From positions 62,001-126,000 of the forward strand of contig JBKCOJ010000010.1 in the NCBI GenBank assembly GCA_046309815.1: a DNA stretch of 64,000 nucleotides, given 5' to 3'. Under the pieces are notes generated by a model, which had not been told where the DNA came from, made no database searches, and saw nothing but the letters and a program-made list of their open reading frames with translations. A program made the translations under genes and the position numbers. The DNA comes from CAITNM01 sp021298215. Lineage in GTDB: Bacteria; Pseudomonadota; Alphaproteobacteria; Paracaedibacterales; CAITNM01. Positions 1-7,951 of this stretch are shown here, piece after piece (position 1 is the stretch's first letter; each line of letters begins with the position of its first letter).

Positions 1-18
1 GATAAGAGGATTTGATGG

Positions 19-1077
19 GTGAGATTTTTACCTGCCTTTTTATGCACTGTTCTATGTTTACTGCACTTTAAGTTAGTTGCGTTAGAAACTTTAGATTTGG
101 AAGCAGCATCCAGCAGAGCTACCGCTTCGGCTAGCTCGGTAATTTCACGGGCTTTATGGAATAAATTTGAAAATTTTTTAGATGATCCTGATTTTTCTGA
201 CAGATTTGTGGATGCGAGTTTAAATGATAAGTTTCCAGAACTTCCACTGGTTGTTCTAAGACTTGATACTCAGGAGTTACTAAAAGTTTCTTGCCATTTA
301 AAGAAATTGCATTTGCTAACGCCATTGCTAAAAGAAGCATATGAAAATCTCTTTTTTATGCTTGAATTTTCGATTGATGGGCTAAATGCTAGAGATACAA
401 GCTGTCTTTGGAGCTGTATTGCTAATTGTTGCTACAAAATACCGGATACCTTCTTTGAAAAGTTAGATTATTACACGGCAAAAGAAACTCTTTTTTTTGA
501 AAGTTCATTGATTTTATCAACTTTGCAAAACCTTTGTACTTTAAAGGAGGGAAGGGCTTTTCATCGTTTTGCACAGCTTTTTTCAGAGATAGAGGAATTG
601 GTAAATCCTAATGATCTTCACAATTACGTCTTTCTTAGTACCTATTTAAGTCATGTTAAAGATAGATCAATTACTTTTTCGCGAGAAATGCGTCGTACCT
701 TGAAAAGTTATAAAAGCAATTTAAACGTAAAAGAAAGTTCTACACAGCGACAAGTTTTAAAATTCTTGCAGCGCTTTGATAGTGAATTCCAGAGGGAAAT
801 CTTTAATAAGGATTTAGATACGTATTTGGATATTGTTCACGAAGAATCCAAAATAGCAGTTGAAGTTGATGGCAAGCATCATTATAAGGAAAACGCTTCG
901 GAGACAACATATTTTAAAAGGCCGTTGGATTTAATGCGAGATGATGCATTGAAGAAACTTGGGTGGAAAGTTTATCGAATACGTATTGATGAGTGGGATC
1001 ATTTTAAAAGAGGTTTTTCTTCAAAAATGCATGAACGAAGCACTTTTGATACGTTCCTCGCATTGTATCTCGTTTAA
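19..1077 (+). CDS. Exported protein with C-terminal RAP domain
   Basis: The 352-residue product starts at a GTG with AAGAGGA eight bases upstream. Its first 21 residues form a hydrophobic signal peptide. Residues ~265-340 resemble a RAP domain, an endonuclease-like fold: VEVDGKHHY, then a KRPLDLMRDDALKKLGWKV segment and RIRIDEW. The middle is alpha-helical and not recognised. RAP domains are known mostly from eukaryotic organelle RNA-processing proteins and some intracellular bacteria. A signal peptide in front of one suggests a protein sent to the periplasm or host. RNA binding or nuclease activity is inference; a DUF559-like nuclease is the alternative reading. Confidence 0.6.
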   Translation: MRFLPAFLCTVLCLLHFKLVALETLDLEAASSRATASASSVISRALWNKFENFLDDPDFSDRFVDASLNDKFPELPLVVLRLDTQELLKVSCHLKKLHLLTPLLKEAYENLFFMLEFSIDGLNARDTSCLWSCIANCCYKIPDTFFEKLDYYTAKETLFFESSLILSTLQNLCTLKEGRAFHRFAQLFSEIEELVNPNDLHNYVFLSTYLSHVKDRSITFSREMRRTLKSYKSNLNVKESSTQRQVLKFLQRFDSEFQREIFNKDLDTYLDIVHEESKIAVEVDGKHHYKENASETTYFKRPLDLMRDDALKKLGWKVYRIRIDEWDHFKRGFSSKMHERSTFDTFLALYLV

Positions 1078-1156
1078 TTTTGACAATCTCTTAACCCAGA
1101 GTGTACTATGTAGTTATGATTATTATTACCAAAAAGAAAATGGTGAACAATTTGAA

Positions 1157-1178
1157 AAGCTTACAAGAAAGTAAGCTT
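1157..1178. repeat. Inverted repeat (8 bp arms) in intergenic region
   Basis: AAGCTTAC is followed after six bases by GTAAGCTT, 80 bp after the RAP-domain gene. It could form a hairpin but has no T-run, so it is at best a weak terminator. Confidence 0.4.
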
Positions 1179-1210
1179 CGCAGTGATATTCGTTCATTCT
1201 TTTTTCGATT

Positions 1211-1226
1211 TTGCCCTGCAGGGCAA
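1211..1226. repeat. Perfect 16 bp GC-rich palindrome
   Basis: TTGCCCTGCAGGGCAA is a perfect palindrome and unusually GC-rich for this AT-rich intergenic stretch (1078-1318). No gene is seen in the interval. The role is unknown; a protein-binding site or mRNA 3' hairpin is possible. Confidence 0.45.
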
Positions 1227-1318
1227 GCAATACATTTTTCTTAAACATTAGTATTTATTTGGGTAAAGCGTGCGAAGTGTCTTTATCTTCTAATCATTTT
1301 TAATATATGGAGAAACCT

Positions 1319-2512
1319 ATGAAGTTATTGGGTTGTGTTTGCTTAATTGCCGGAACGGCTATTGGAGCAGGTATGCTCGCACTGCCGATTACGCTTGCAA
1401 AATTTGGATTACTTATAAGTTCTATGTTGATGATTGGTACATGGGGTATTTGTTATTTTTCCTCGTTGCTTAATTTAGAGCTTAATTTACGTGCAGGAAA
1501 AGGACTTCCGCTGGGAGCGTTAGGTTCACATTTTAGTGGGCAGAAATCCTATCTTGCAGGATCAATAAGTTTGCTTTTACTATGTTACTCTCTTTTGTGT
1601 GCGTATATTTATGGGGGTGCTTCAACGCTTGTAAGTATAGATAATTTTCCCTTGTCACTTGCCCAAACTATCTGCGTATATGCGATTGGTGCTGGTTTAG
1701 TTATGCTGTGTTCTTTGCAAAAAGTTGATATTTTAAACCGCTTTCTATTTTTAGGAAAAATTTCGATTACGGCGGTTATTCTAGTGGCGGTGTTATGGCA
1801 GCTTGATTTTTCAAATTTGCCCATTGCTTCACAAACAGTTTTGAGCTTTAAGGACATCAACTTAGCGCTTCCCATTGTGTTTACTTCCTTCGGGTTCCAG
1901 GTAGTTTTTCACACCTTAACAAACTACACCAATAAAGATCCAATTATGCTTAAAAGAGCTTTCTTTTGGGGAAGTTTAGTGCCTGCCGTTGCGTATATTT
2001 TATGGATTACGGTCGTGTGTGCAGTTATTTATCACAATAATACGGCATTGTTTGAAAAAATGGTTTTCTCTGGTGTCGAAGTGGGAGAAATCTTACAAGC
2101 GCTTTGCCATATTAGTGGCTCTTCTATGATGCGCCACATGACATGGGCTATTGGTTTTTTTGCCGTGTTAACAGCGACAATTGGGGTATCCTTAGGGTTG
2201 ATTGATGCTTTAAAGACCAAACATGTACTGTTGAGCAATCACACTGTAGCCGTTGTTGCGGCCGTTGTTCCCGCTTTATGTATAGCGTTATTAGTTCCTA
2301 ATGCTTTCATTAAAGCACTAAGCTTTGCCGGCATGATTTTAAGCTTTATGGCGCTACTACTGCCGATGTATTTGCTGTACTGCGCAAACCGTATGAAGAA
2401 AAAGCCTATCTATTGGTATCCAATTTTAAAAAATCCATTCATTTTATTTTTGATTGTTGGGTACGGCGTATGCGTGATTGTGAGTGAGTTACTAAATCTT
2501 TTTGCTGGTTAA
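1319..2512 (+). CDS. Aromatic amino acid permease (TyrP/Mtr family)
   Basis: An inner-membrane proton-coupled transporter of tyrosine or tryptophan type (HAAAP family). The N-terminus LIAGTAIGAGMLALPI is the family signature, followed by about eleven hydrophobic segments. Length (397 residues) matches TyrP/Mtr. I chose the ATG at 1319 because GGAGA lies five bases before it; an in-frame ATG at 1307 would add four residues. It stands alone between two exported unknowns. Import of aromatic amino acids fits an organism with an incomplete shikimate pathway (aroK at 20.9 kb lacks aroB beside it). Substrate specificity is not decided by the sequence. Confidence 0.85.
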   Translation: MKLLGCVCLIAGTAIGAGMLALPITLAKFGLLISSMLMIGTWGICYFSSLLNLELNLRAGKGLPLGALGSHFSGQKSYLAGSISLLLLCYSLLCAYIYGGASTLVSIDNFPLSLAQTICVYAIGAGLVMLCSLQKVDILNRFLFLGKISITAVILVAVLWQLDFSNLPIASQTVLSFKDINLALPIVFTSFGFQVVFHTLTNYTNKDPIMLKRAFFWGSLVPAVAYILWITVVCAVIYHNNTALFEKMVFSGVEVGEILQALCHISGSSMMRHMTWAIGFFAVLTATIGVSLGLIDALKTKHVLLSNHTVAVVAAVVPALCIALLVPNAFIKALSFAGMILSFMALLLPMYLLYCANRMKKKPIYWYPILKNPFILFLIVGYGVCVIVSELLNLFAG

Positions 2513-2634
2513 ATCGAAATAAATCAGCCAATTGTAATATAATATATTAATGTAATTATATTGGTATTGATTTTTATTGAAATATTGCTAATAGATAATT
2601 ATATGTCTTTTATCAATGCATTTCGAGTATTAAG

Positions 2635-3705
2635 ATGAGGTTCATATTAAATATATTAGCAACAGCTTTTCTATTTTCGATTCTAAACGCTGCTAGTTCT
2701 AATGAGGCTGCAATAGGAACTTTTGAAAGAATTGAAGAAGGCAAGTATATAGGAAGTAAGTCTTTAGAATATAAAGATACTGATGGCAGCATAAAGGAAG
2801 ATCAAGTTTTCTTTGTGCACGAGAAATTAACATATAAGAATCTTACTTTTTGGGAAAATTATGTACGGCAACAAAAGCAAGGAGCAGCAGCAAAGGATAC
2901 TGAAAATGCAGATCTTAAGCTTTCAGAAAAAATTTCTGATGGGTTAGATCCTTTTTTGTTTTCTTTAAGTTTGTGTCCTCGAGGTTTCTTTTCTTGGAGC
3001 TGGCAGTACTTAACTCGTAAAGATACATCTTATGACATTTGGATATCATTTGCTACCCATAGAGACCCAAGGGTTACAAGCATTAGTAACGATGATATAG
3101 AAATGACGATGAGTGTATTTGCTAATCAAAGTTGTCCATTTATTACTGATATTGGAATTTCCAAAAGTTATCTCTTTTCTCTTTCAGAAAATAAGCCTCA
3201 TAAAGAAATGGTTCTGCAGATGCATGGATCAGCAGTAACCATGGCGCAACAGCATTATGGCATGGATAAATCACACATGATCACAAGGCCTACACCTTTA
3301 GTGGCCAGTATAATGGCAGAGAAATTAATACAGGGAAAATCTATCTGGATTCCATGTGATATGGTGTATGCACAAAGAACATATTACATAAATCCACCAC
3401 CACATACGCATAGCCGGTTCCCTCTCGATAATCGTGATCCGAATACTTGGAAACTGGCGGTAAGTGAAAGCGATGTGAGATCTTTCCCACGTCCATCATG
3501 GTTCCCTTTTGAAGGGTACACAAGGGGAAGAGGAGAACACCAAACATTAGGAAATACCTATCTTTCAGCAAAAGGTATTTCCAGCGTATTCTCTGAGGGT
3601 TCTGCGTGCTTTAGTGCAGATGTTGTTGCTGTAAGCACAGAGGCTCTTTCTGATATTTGGCATAAACCAGTGAGCTCAGCGACACCTGCAGGAATGACTC
3701 TATAA
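2635..3705 (+). CDS. Exported protein of unknown function
   Basis: The 356-residue product has a clear Sec signal peptide (MRFILNILATAFLFSILNA, cleavage likely after NAA). The mature part has no family I recognise. It contains several aromatic-rich stretches and a histidine cluster near residues 255-265 (PPPHTHSRFP). No strong ribosome-binding site precedes the ATG. It ends 12 bp before the stop of the convergent cinA-like gene. A periplasmic or exported role follows from the signal peptide only; the function is unknown. Confidence 0.6.
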   Translation: MRFILNILATAFLFSILNAASSNEAAIGTFERIEEGKYIGSKSLEYKDTDGSIKEDQVFFVHEKLTYKNLTFWENYVRQQKQGAAAKDTENADLKLSEKISDGLDPFLFSLSLCPRGFFSWSWQYLTRKDTSYDIWISFATHRDPRVTSISNDDIEMTMSVFANQSCPFITDIGISKSYLFSLSENKPHKEMVLQMHGSAVTMAQQHYGMDKSHMITRPTPLVASIMAEKLIQGKSIWIPCDMVYAQRTYYINPPPHTHSRFPLDNRDPNTWKLAVSESDVRSFPRPSWFPFEGYTRGRGEHQTLGNTYLSAKGISSVFSEGSACFSADVVAVSTEALSDIWHKPVSSATPAGMTL

Positions 3706-3716
3706 TTTATAATTTT

Positions 3717-4433
3717 TTATTTATTGGTTATTTTAATTTTTTCCTCCACTAACGCTTGCAGTTGTTCTTTAACAGCTGCAAGTTTTGTTGCATCACGTGA
3801 ACGCGCTACAAGGCAAACGCCTTTCACTTTACCATCTTCATCAAAAGGATAGCTGCCTATAGCAACATCAGGAATGGAAGCTTGAAGAGCCGCCAATTCA
3901 TCGGCAATGTCGTTTTCAAAAACGTAGGCTTTTACCGAAACAGATTGGATAGGCTCATCATGTTTTAGCGTTGGTAAAATGGATTCAAACATTTCTTGCA
4001 TAACTTTGGGAATGCCCGCCATCACAAACACATTTTTAATTTGAAAAACCATTCTTGCATGTAAAATGGCTCCTTCTGCAGCGCAAGCCATACGTTTTCT
4101 TGCTTCATTTAGCTGTGGTCCATAGTATTCTTCTAATAGTTTTAAGGCATCAGGGTGCGTGATTAGCGGTTTACCAAAAACTTTGGCAATGCTTGCTTGA
4201 GTAATGTCATCATGTGTACTGCCTATGCCACCAGTTGTGAATACGTAAGTGTTTCTAGCGCTTAATGTTTTTACAGTCTCGATAATCATTGATTCTACAT
4301 CGGGTATCATTCTGCATTCCTGAAGAACGATGCCATGCTCTACGAGACGCTTTGCAATGTAATTTAAATTTAAATCTTGAGTTCTACCTGATAGTAATTC
4401 GTCGCCAATAAGAAGAACTGCTGCCGTAATCAC
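3717..4433 (-). CDS. CinA-like molybdopterin-binding domain protein
   Basis: A COG1058 protein of the MoaB/CinA N-terminal type. The sequence shows LLIGDELLSGRTQDLNLNY near the N-terminus and TTGGIGSTHDDIT around residue 70, both hallmarks of the family. The C-terminal nicotinamide-nucleotide amidase domain of full CinA is absent. The GTG at 4433 overlaps the rppH stop as GTGA; a GTG at 4442 is also in frame. It is the last gene of the deacetylase - rppH - cinA-like run. The biochemical role of the stand-alone domain is unsettled, so I give no gene symbol. Confidence 0.8.
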   Translation of the reverse strand: MITAAVLLIGDELLSGRTQDLNLNYIAKRLVEHGIVLQECRMIPDVESMIIETVKTLSARNTYVFTTGGIGSTHDDITQASIAKVFGKPLITHPDALKLLEEYYGPQLNEARKRMACAAEGAILHARMVFQIKNVFVMAGIPKVMQEMFESILPTLKHDEPIQSVSVKAYVFENDIADELAALQASIPDVAIGSYPFDEDGKVKGVCLVARSRDATKLAAVKEQLQALVEEKIKITNK

Positions 4434-4909
4434 GTAAACCACTTAGAAAAATAGCTGATGACCTGTTTATAGACATCTATTTTAAAAGGCACAACCCTAT
4501 TTATAACGTCATGTGGTGAAATCCATTCCCAGTCGCAAAATTCTTGTACGTGCTGTTTTAGATTGATTTCTTCATCAGAGCCAGTAAATTTCATTAAAAA
4601 CCATTTCTGACGTTGGCCTTTATACTGGCCTGTCCAGCTTCTGGCAGCGATATGCTCTGGAATATCGTAATAAAGCCAGATTGGCATCTCATCGAGAATT
4701 TTAATGCTGGATATTCCTGTTTCTTCGTTGAGTTCTCTAAGTGCTGCTGTTTGCGGATTTTCACGTTCATCAATACCGCCTTGGGGGAATTGCCAACTAT
4801 TAGGCCATCCAGATCGCTCTCCATCAAGGCGTTTTGCAACAAAAACGTGTCTGTTTTTATTAAGAACAACAATGCCAACACAAGCTCTATATTCTTCTGG
4901 GTTGTTCAT
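4430..4909 (-). CDS. rppH: RNA pyrophosphohydrolase (Nudix)
   Basis: Removes pyrophosphate from the 5' end of mRNAs and so triggers decay; cytoplasmic. The full Nudix box is visible at residues ~45-65 (GGIDERENPQTAALRELNEE), preceded by WQFPQ, typical of RppH. Length of 159 residues is normal. I chose the ATG at 4909 because it overlaps the upstream stop as TAATG; a TTG at 4921 is in frame. The gene order after the divergent deacetylase is common in Alphaproteobacteria. Confidence 0.92.
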   Translation of the reverse strand: MNNPEEYRACVGIVVLNKNRHVFVAKRLDGERSGWPNSWQFPQGGIDERENPQTAALRELNEETGISSIKILDEMPIWLYYDIPEHIAARSWTGQYKGQRQKWFLMKFTGSDEEINLKQHVQEFCDWEWISPHDVINRVVPFKIDVYKQVISYFSKWFT

Positions 4910-5610
4910 TATTTTTTCCAATTATTTAAATGAATGTGCTCGCCATTTTCTTGCAGCCATTTTAATAATGGATTGATGTGTTGTGTGCCCAATTCTATAA
5001 GAAGCAATCCATTATTTTTAAGTTTTGCTTGGTCTACAACAAACGTTGAAATTTCAGTTATATAAGAAGGGTCATCTGTTGTTTTGGCGAATCCATCTGG
5101 CATAAAAATACCTGTTGGGATGTCAGGATTTAGAAGGGTGTTATTGGTGTTTGCATAAACCATCCAGATATTACGTGTATTTAACCAAGTTTTTACTTTA
5201 GTTAAAAAATCCGTGAGCTTTAAATTCGAATCAACAGACCAAATGACTAAACCTTTAATCCAAGGATTCTTTTCAATAATTTCTTGAATCTTTTGCCACT
5301 GAAATTCATTTAAATAATCAATACTAAGACTTAGATTAAAATGCCTTTCTTGAGCTTTTTTAATGAGGTTTTCTGAGGAGATACAATGAGCGGGTACACA
5401 TAAAATAACTTTTGCAGTGAATTGCTCGAGTATTTTTTCTGAAATATCGCTTCTCATGCCAAATTGATCAAGAATGATGGTAATTTGAGGCCTTTTATGA
5501 TCAATATGAAAAGTTGTTTGGTCAGGAATAACTGAGCTTACAATACTCAGTTGTTCTTCGGGTGGTGCTTCAGCGTATAAAAACTTGAGAAAAAAAGTAA
5601 GACTTAAAAT
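4909..5610 (-). CDS. Divergent polysaccharide deacetylase (DUF610-like), start uncertain
   Basis: The coding frame has the family pattern: ITIILDQFG early, a central NxNNTLL stretch, and GLLLIELGTQHINPLLKWL near the end. Placement just before rppH supports the call, since this order recurs in Alphaproteobacteria. A short hydrophobic stretch (ILSLTFFLKFLYA) looks like a signal peptide. The start is a problem: between the tRNA-His end and the conserved domain there is no in-frame ATG, GTG or TTG. The ATT at 5610 is the only plausible codon. The frame also stays open back through the tRNA to an ATG at 5700. A rare start, a leaderless fusion or a decayed gene are all possible. Confidence 0.55.
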   Translation of the reverse strand: MLSLTFFLKFLYAEAPPEEQLSIVSSVIPDQTTFHIDHKRPQITIILDQFGMRSDISEKILEQFTAKVILCVPAHCISSENLIKKAQERHFNLSLSIDYLNEFQWQKIQEIIEKNPWIKGLVIWSVDSNLKLTDFLTKVKTWLNTRNIWMVYANTNNTLLNPDIPTGIFMPDGFAKTTDDPSYITEISTFVVDQAKLKNNGLLLIELGTQHINPLLKWLQENGEHIHLNNWKK

Positions 5611-5620
5611 AAAGAAAAAA

Positions 5621-5698
5621 TGGGGCGAGTGACCGGGATCGAACCGGCGACTTCCAGAACCACAACCTGGCGCTCTAACCAACTGAGCTACACCCGCC
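5621..5698 (-). tRNA. tRNA-His (anticodon GTG)
   Basis: The minus strand folds as a cloverleaf. It has the extra G at position -1 paired to C73 (the tRNA-His identity pair), GCGGGTG/CACTCGC acceptor arms with one G-U pair, TAGCTCAG D-arm start, TTGTGGT anticodon loop, GGTTCGATCC T-arm and an encoded CCA end. In one reading frame it translates to the familiar spurious peptide GVAQLVRAP. Confidence 0.95.
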
Positions 5699-5706
5699 AT
5701 AGCTCT

Positions 5707-5736
5707 TTTATACAGGTGTCCAAATCTGTTGGTCAA
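5707..5736 (-). promoter_or_regulatory. Sigma70-type promoter of tRNA-His
   Basis: On the minus strand TTGACC (5736-5731) and TATAAA (5712-5707) are separated by 18 bp. Transcription should start about at 5700, i.e. at the first base of the tRNA. Confidence 0.6.
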
Positions 5737-5752
5737 TGAAAAAGTACTATAT

Positions 5753-6241
5753 TTAAGGGGTGATAAAATCATCTAAGGATAATTTAGGGGCTGAAAGTTC
5801 ATTCCATGGTGACTTTGTGCTGCACATAACGACACCGCTTGTTGGAAGTTGACGCACTGAGCGTCCGTTAACATCTGCAATCCATTGTACTGCCTGAGAT
5901 AAGCCAGGGTTGTGCGCAATTAAAATAATCCCTTTATATTTACTATCAACAGCATTTATCATGTCCCAAATTATTTCTTGCTTGCTTTGATATAGTCCAT
6001 CATTAAAAACAACTTCTATATTAGCTGGTAAAAGGGGTTTGATGCCTTCGAGTGTTTGTCGAGTCCGCTTAGCATTGGAACAGACAACATAGTCAACGCC
6101 TGAAAGCTTTCCATGTAATTTTAAGCGCAGCATATCCAATTGTTGCATTCCCTCTATGGTAATAGCACGGTCTTTATCCGTTTTCCCGAATTGGGGCATC
6201 TGGGCTTCTGCATGACGCATAAAAATTAATCGACGCAACAT
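5753..6241 (-). CDS. sixA: SixA-like histidine phosphatase
   Basis: A small histidine phosphatase (phosphoglycerate-mutase fold). The N-terminal FMRHAEA carries the RHG-type catalytic histidine, and LIAHNPGLSQAV near residue 118 supplies the second conserved histidine. At 162 residues it matches SixA, which in E. coli acts on phosphohistidine of phosphotransfer proteins. The real substrate here is unknown. It sits upstream of tRNA-His on the same strand and is divergent to dprA. The start is an ATG with no clear Shine-Dalgarno. Confidence 0.8.
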   Translation of the reverse strand: MLRRLIFMRHAEAQMPQFGKTDKDRAITIEGMQQLDMLRLKLHGKLSGVDYVVCSNAKRTRQTLEGIKPLLPANIEVVFNDGLYQSKQEIIWDMINAVDSKYKGIILIAHNPGLSQAVQWIADVNGRSVRQLPTSGVVMCSTKSPWNELSAPKLSLDDFITP

Positions 6242-6307
6242 ATTAGAACTTCTTTAGGGAAATATCTGTAAACTAGCCTAATTAATCCTAGGATAGTTTT
6301 TCTTACT

Positions 6308-7369
6308 TTGGCAATCACGCAACTGCAAAAACAAGCAATTATTTACCAAATTCTTAAAATCCAAGGAGTTGGGCCGGTAAGCTTTTGGAAAGAATTTAAT
6401 AGAACGCAAGACTTTGAATCTACTTTTAAGGCTTTTCAATCTCGCTTTTCTATAGAGACTTCAGAAGATGCAGCGAAAATAATTGAAAAATATAGCCAGC
6501 AAGGAATAACGTGTATTGGCTTTTGGCAATCAGAGTACCCTGTGCAACTAAAGCGTTTACATGATGTGCCCCCTTTACTGTGGGTAAAAGGTAAGATTGA
6601 GCTTTTAAAAAACCCACAAATTGCAATTGTTGGGGGACGTAATGCCTCTTTTCATGGAATAAAGTTTGCCAAAGATATCAGTGAATCTCTGAGTAATTCT
6701 GGTTTTACTATTGTGTCAGGGCTTGCTAAGGGTATTGATAAAGCAGCGCACCAAGGAGCATTGAAAAATCATACAATCGCTGTTTTGGCGGGAGGTGTTG
6801 ATAAATTATATCCTCAAGAAAATGCTGATCTTTATGAAGAATTGCTGGCCCATCATTTAATAATTTCAGAAATGTCTCCAGGAACAGAGCCAATAGCCGA
6901 ATTATTTCCAAGAAGGAATCGTATTATTGCAGCATTAAGCTCTGGTATTTGTGTCATTGAAGCAGCCATGAAATCTGGTTCATTGCTGACGGCAAAATAC
7001 GCTCTTGAAATCGGCGTACCGATTTTCGCGTGCCCTGGCCATCCTTATGATCCTCGGACAAGAGGGGCCAATATGCTTATAAAAGATGGTGCATATCTGT
7101 TAGAGAATATCCAAGATATTTTAGATCAAGTAGGCCTGCCACAACAACCTATGGTAAAACCAATTGAAAAGACCGCACAAGAAAAGATCAAAGTTAATGC
7201 ATTATCTCAAGAAATTCTTAATGCTTTAAGTCATACGCCTATTAGAGTTGATGAGCTTTTTAAAAATTTCAACCAATATTCTACAGAGCAAATTCTTACT
7301 GCATTAAGTGAGTTGGAGCTAAAAAATATGGTATGTCGACCAAATATTGATGTTGTTACTTTGCGATGA
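6308..7369 (+). CDS. dprA: DNA-processing protein DprA
   Basis: Loads RecA on incoming single-stranded DNA during natural transformation. The Rossmann-like domain is clear: AIVGGRNAS, SGLAKGIDKAAHQGAL, FPRRNRIIAALS and GSLLTAKYALE. An N-terminal helical segment and a C-terminal winged helix (PIRVDELFKNFNQYSTEQILTALSEL region) complete the usual 353-residue architecture. The first usable codon is TTG at 6308; there is no in-frame ATG before the conserved region. No other competence gene is next to it. Confidence 0.92.
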   Translation: MAITQLQKQAIIYQILKIQGVGPVSFWKEFNRTQDFESTFKAFQSRFSIETSEDAAKIIEKYSQQGITCIGFWQSEYPVQLKRLHDVPPLLWVKGKIELLKNPQIAIVGGRNASFHGIKFAKDISESLSNSGFTIVSGLAKGIDKAAHQGALKNHTIAVLAGGVDKLYPQENADLYEELLAHHLIISEMSPGTEPIAELFPRRNRIIAALSSGICVIEAAMKSGSLLTAKYALEIGVPIFACPGHPYDPRTRGANMLIKDGAYLLENIQDILDQVGLPQQPMVKPIEKTAQEKIKVNALSQEILNALSHTPIRVDELFKNFNQYSTEQILTALSELELKNMVCRPNIDVVTLR

Positions 7370-7379
7370 GAAGAATGTT

Positions 7380-7856
7380 TTATCGATTATTATCTCTTAA
7401 AATTCTTGCTTTATCGCGGTTCCAATCGCGTTCTTTAATAGTTTCACGTTTATCGACAACGTTCTTACCTCTAGCCATAGCAATTTGAAGTTTGGCTTTG
7501 CCAAAGGCATTAAAATATAAGCGAAGAGGTACTATCGTATAGCCTTTTTTGCGAATGTTGCCTAATAACTTTTTTACTTCACGAGCTCTTAAAAGTAATT
7601 TTCTAGGACGTTTGGCTTCGTGACTGAAACGGTTTGCAAAAGCATACTCGGCGATGTTTGCATTGAATAAATAAATGGCAGAAGGATCATCGGCCATTTC
7701 TCCAGCATAAGCTTCATTAATGCTGGTTTTTCCCATACGCATGGACTTCACTTCACTTCCAAGCAAAACGATACCTGCTTCTAGAGTTTCTAGAATTTCG
7801 TAGTCATATCGTGCTCGCTTGTGCTGAGCAATTAATTTTTCTTCTCTCTTTACCAT
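7380..7856 (-). CDS. smpB: SsrA-binding protein SmpB
   Basis: Binds tmRNA and delivers it to stalled ribosomes (trans-translation). Recognised by ARYDYEILETLEAGIVLLGSEVKS..., NEAYA, and the basic tail ending in KRETIKERDWNRDKARILR. Length of 158 residues is normal. It is convergent to dprA with 10 bp between the stops. The tmRNA gene itself is not in this window. Confidence 0.95.
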   Translation of the reverse strand: MVKREEKLIAQHKRARYDYEILETLEAGIVLLGSEVKSMRMGKTSINEAYAGEMADDPSAIYLFNANIAEYAFANRFSHEAKRPRKLLLRAREVKKLLGNIRKKGYTIVPLRLYFNAFGKAKLQIAMARGKNVVDKRETIKERDWNRDKARILRDNNR

Positions 7857-7951
7857 ACATATCTCTTTACAAGGTTATACCTTGTTTGCACATGGTATAG
7901 TTTATGGGAAGCAATTGCAAGAAATGCAATGATTAATTTAGGTGAGAGTGC

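Noticed and set aside
959..1174. 71-residue plus-strand frame
   Set aside because: Mostly overlaps the RAP-domain gene in another frame; no ribosome-binding site or recognisable domain.
5701..5718. ACCTGTATAAAAGAG (minus strand) resembles the left half of lux box A
   Set aside because: There is no matching right arm; the TATAAA is the -10 of the tRNA-His promoter.
5611..5772. N-terminal extension of the deacetylase frame reading AGVAQLVRAPGCGSG
   Set aside because: This is the tRNA-His read as protein; the cloverleaf, G-1 and CCA end are all present.
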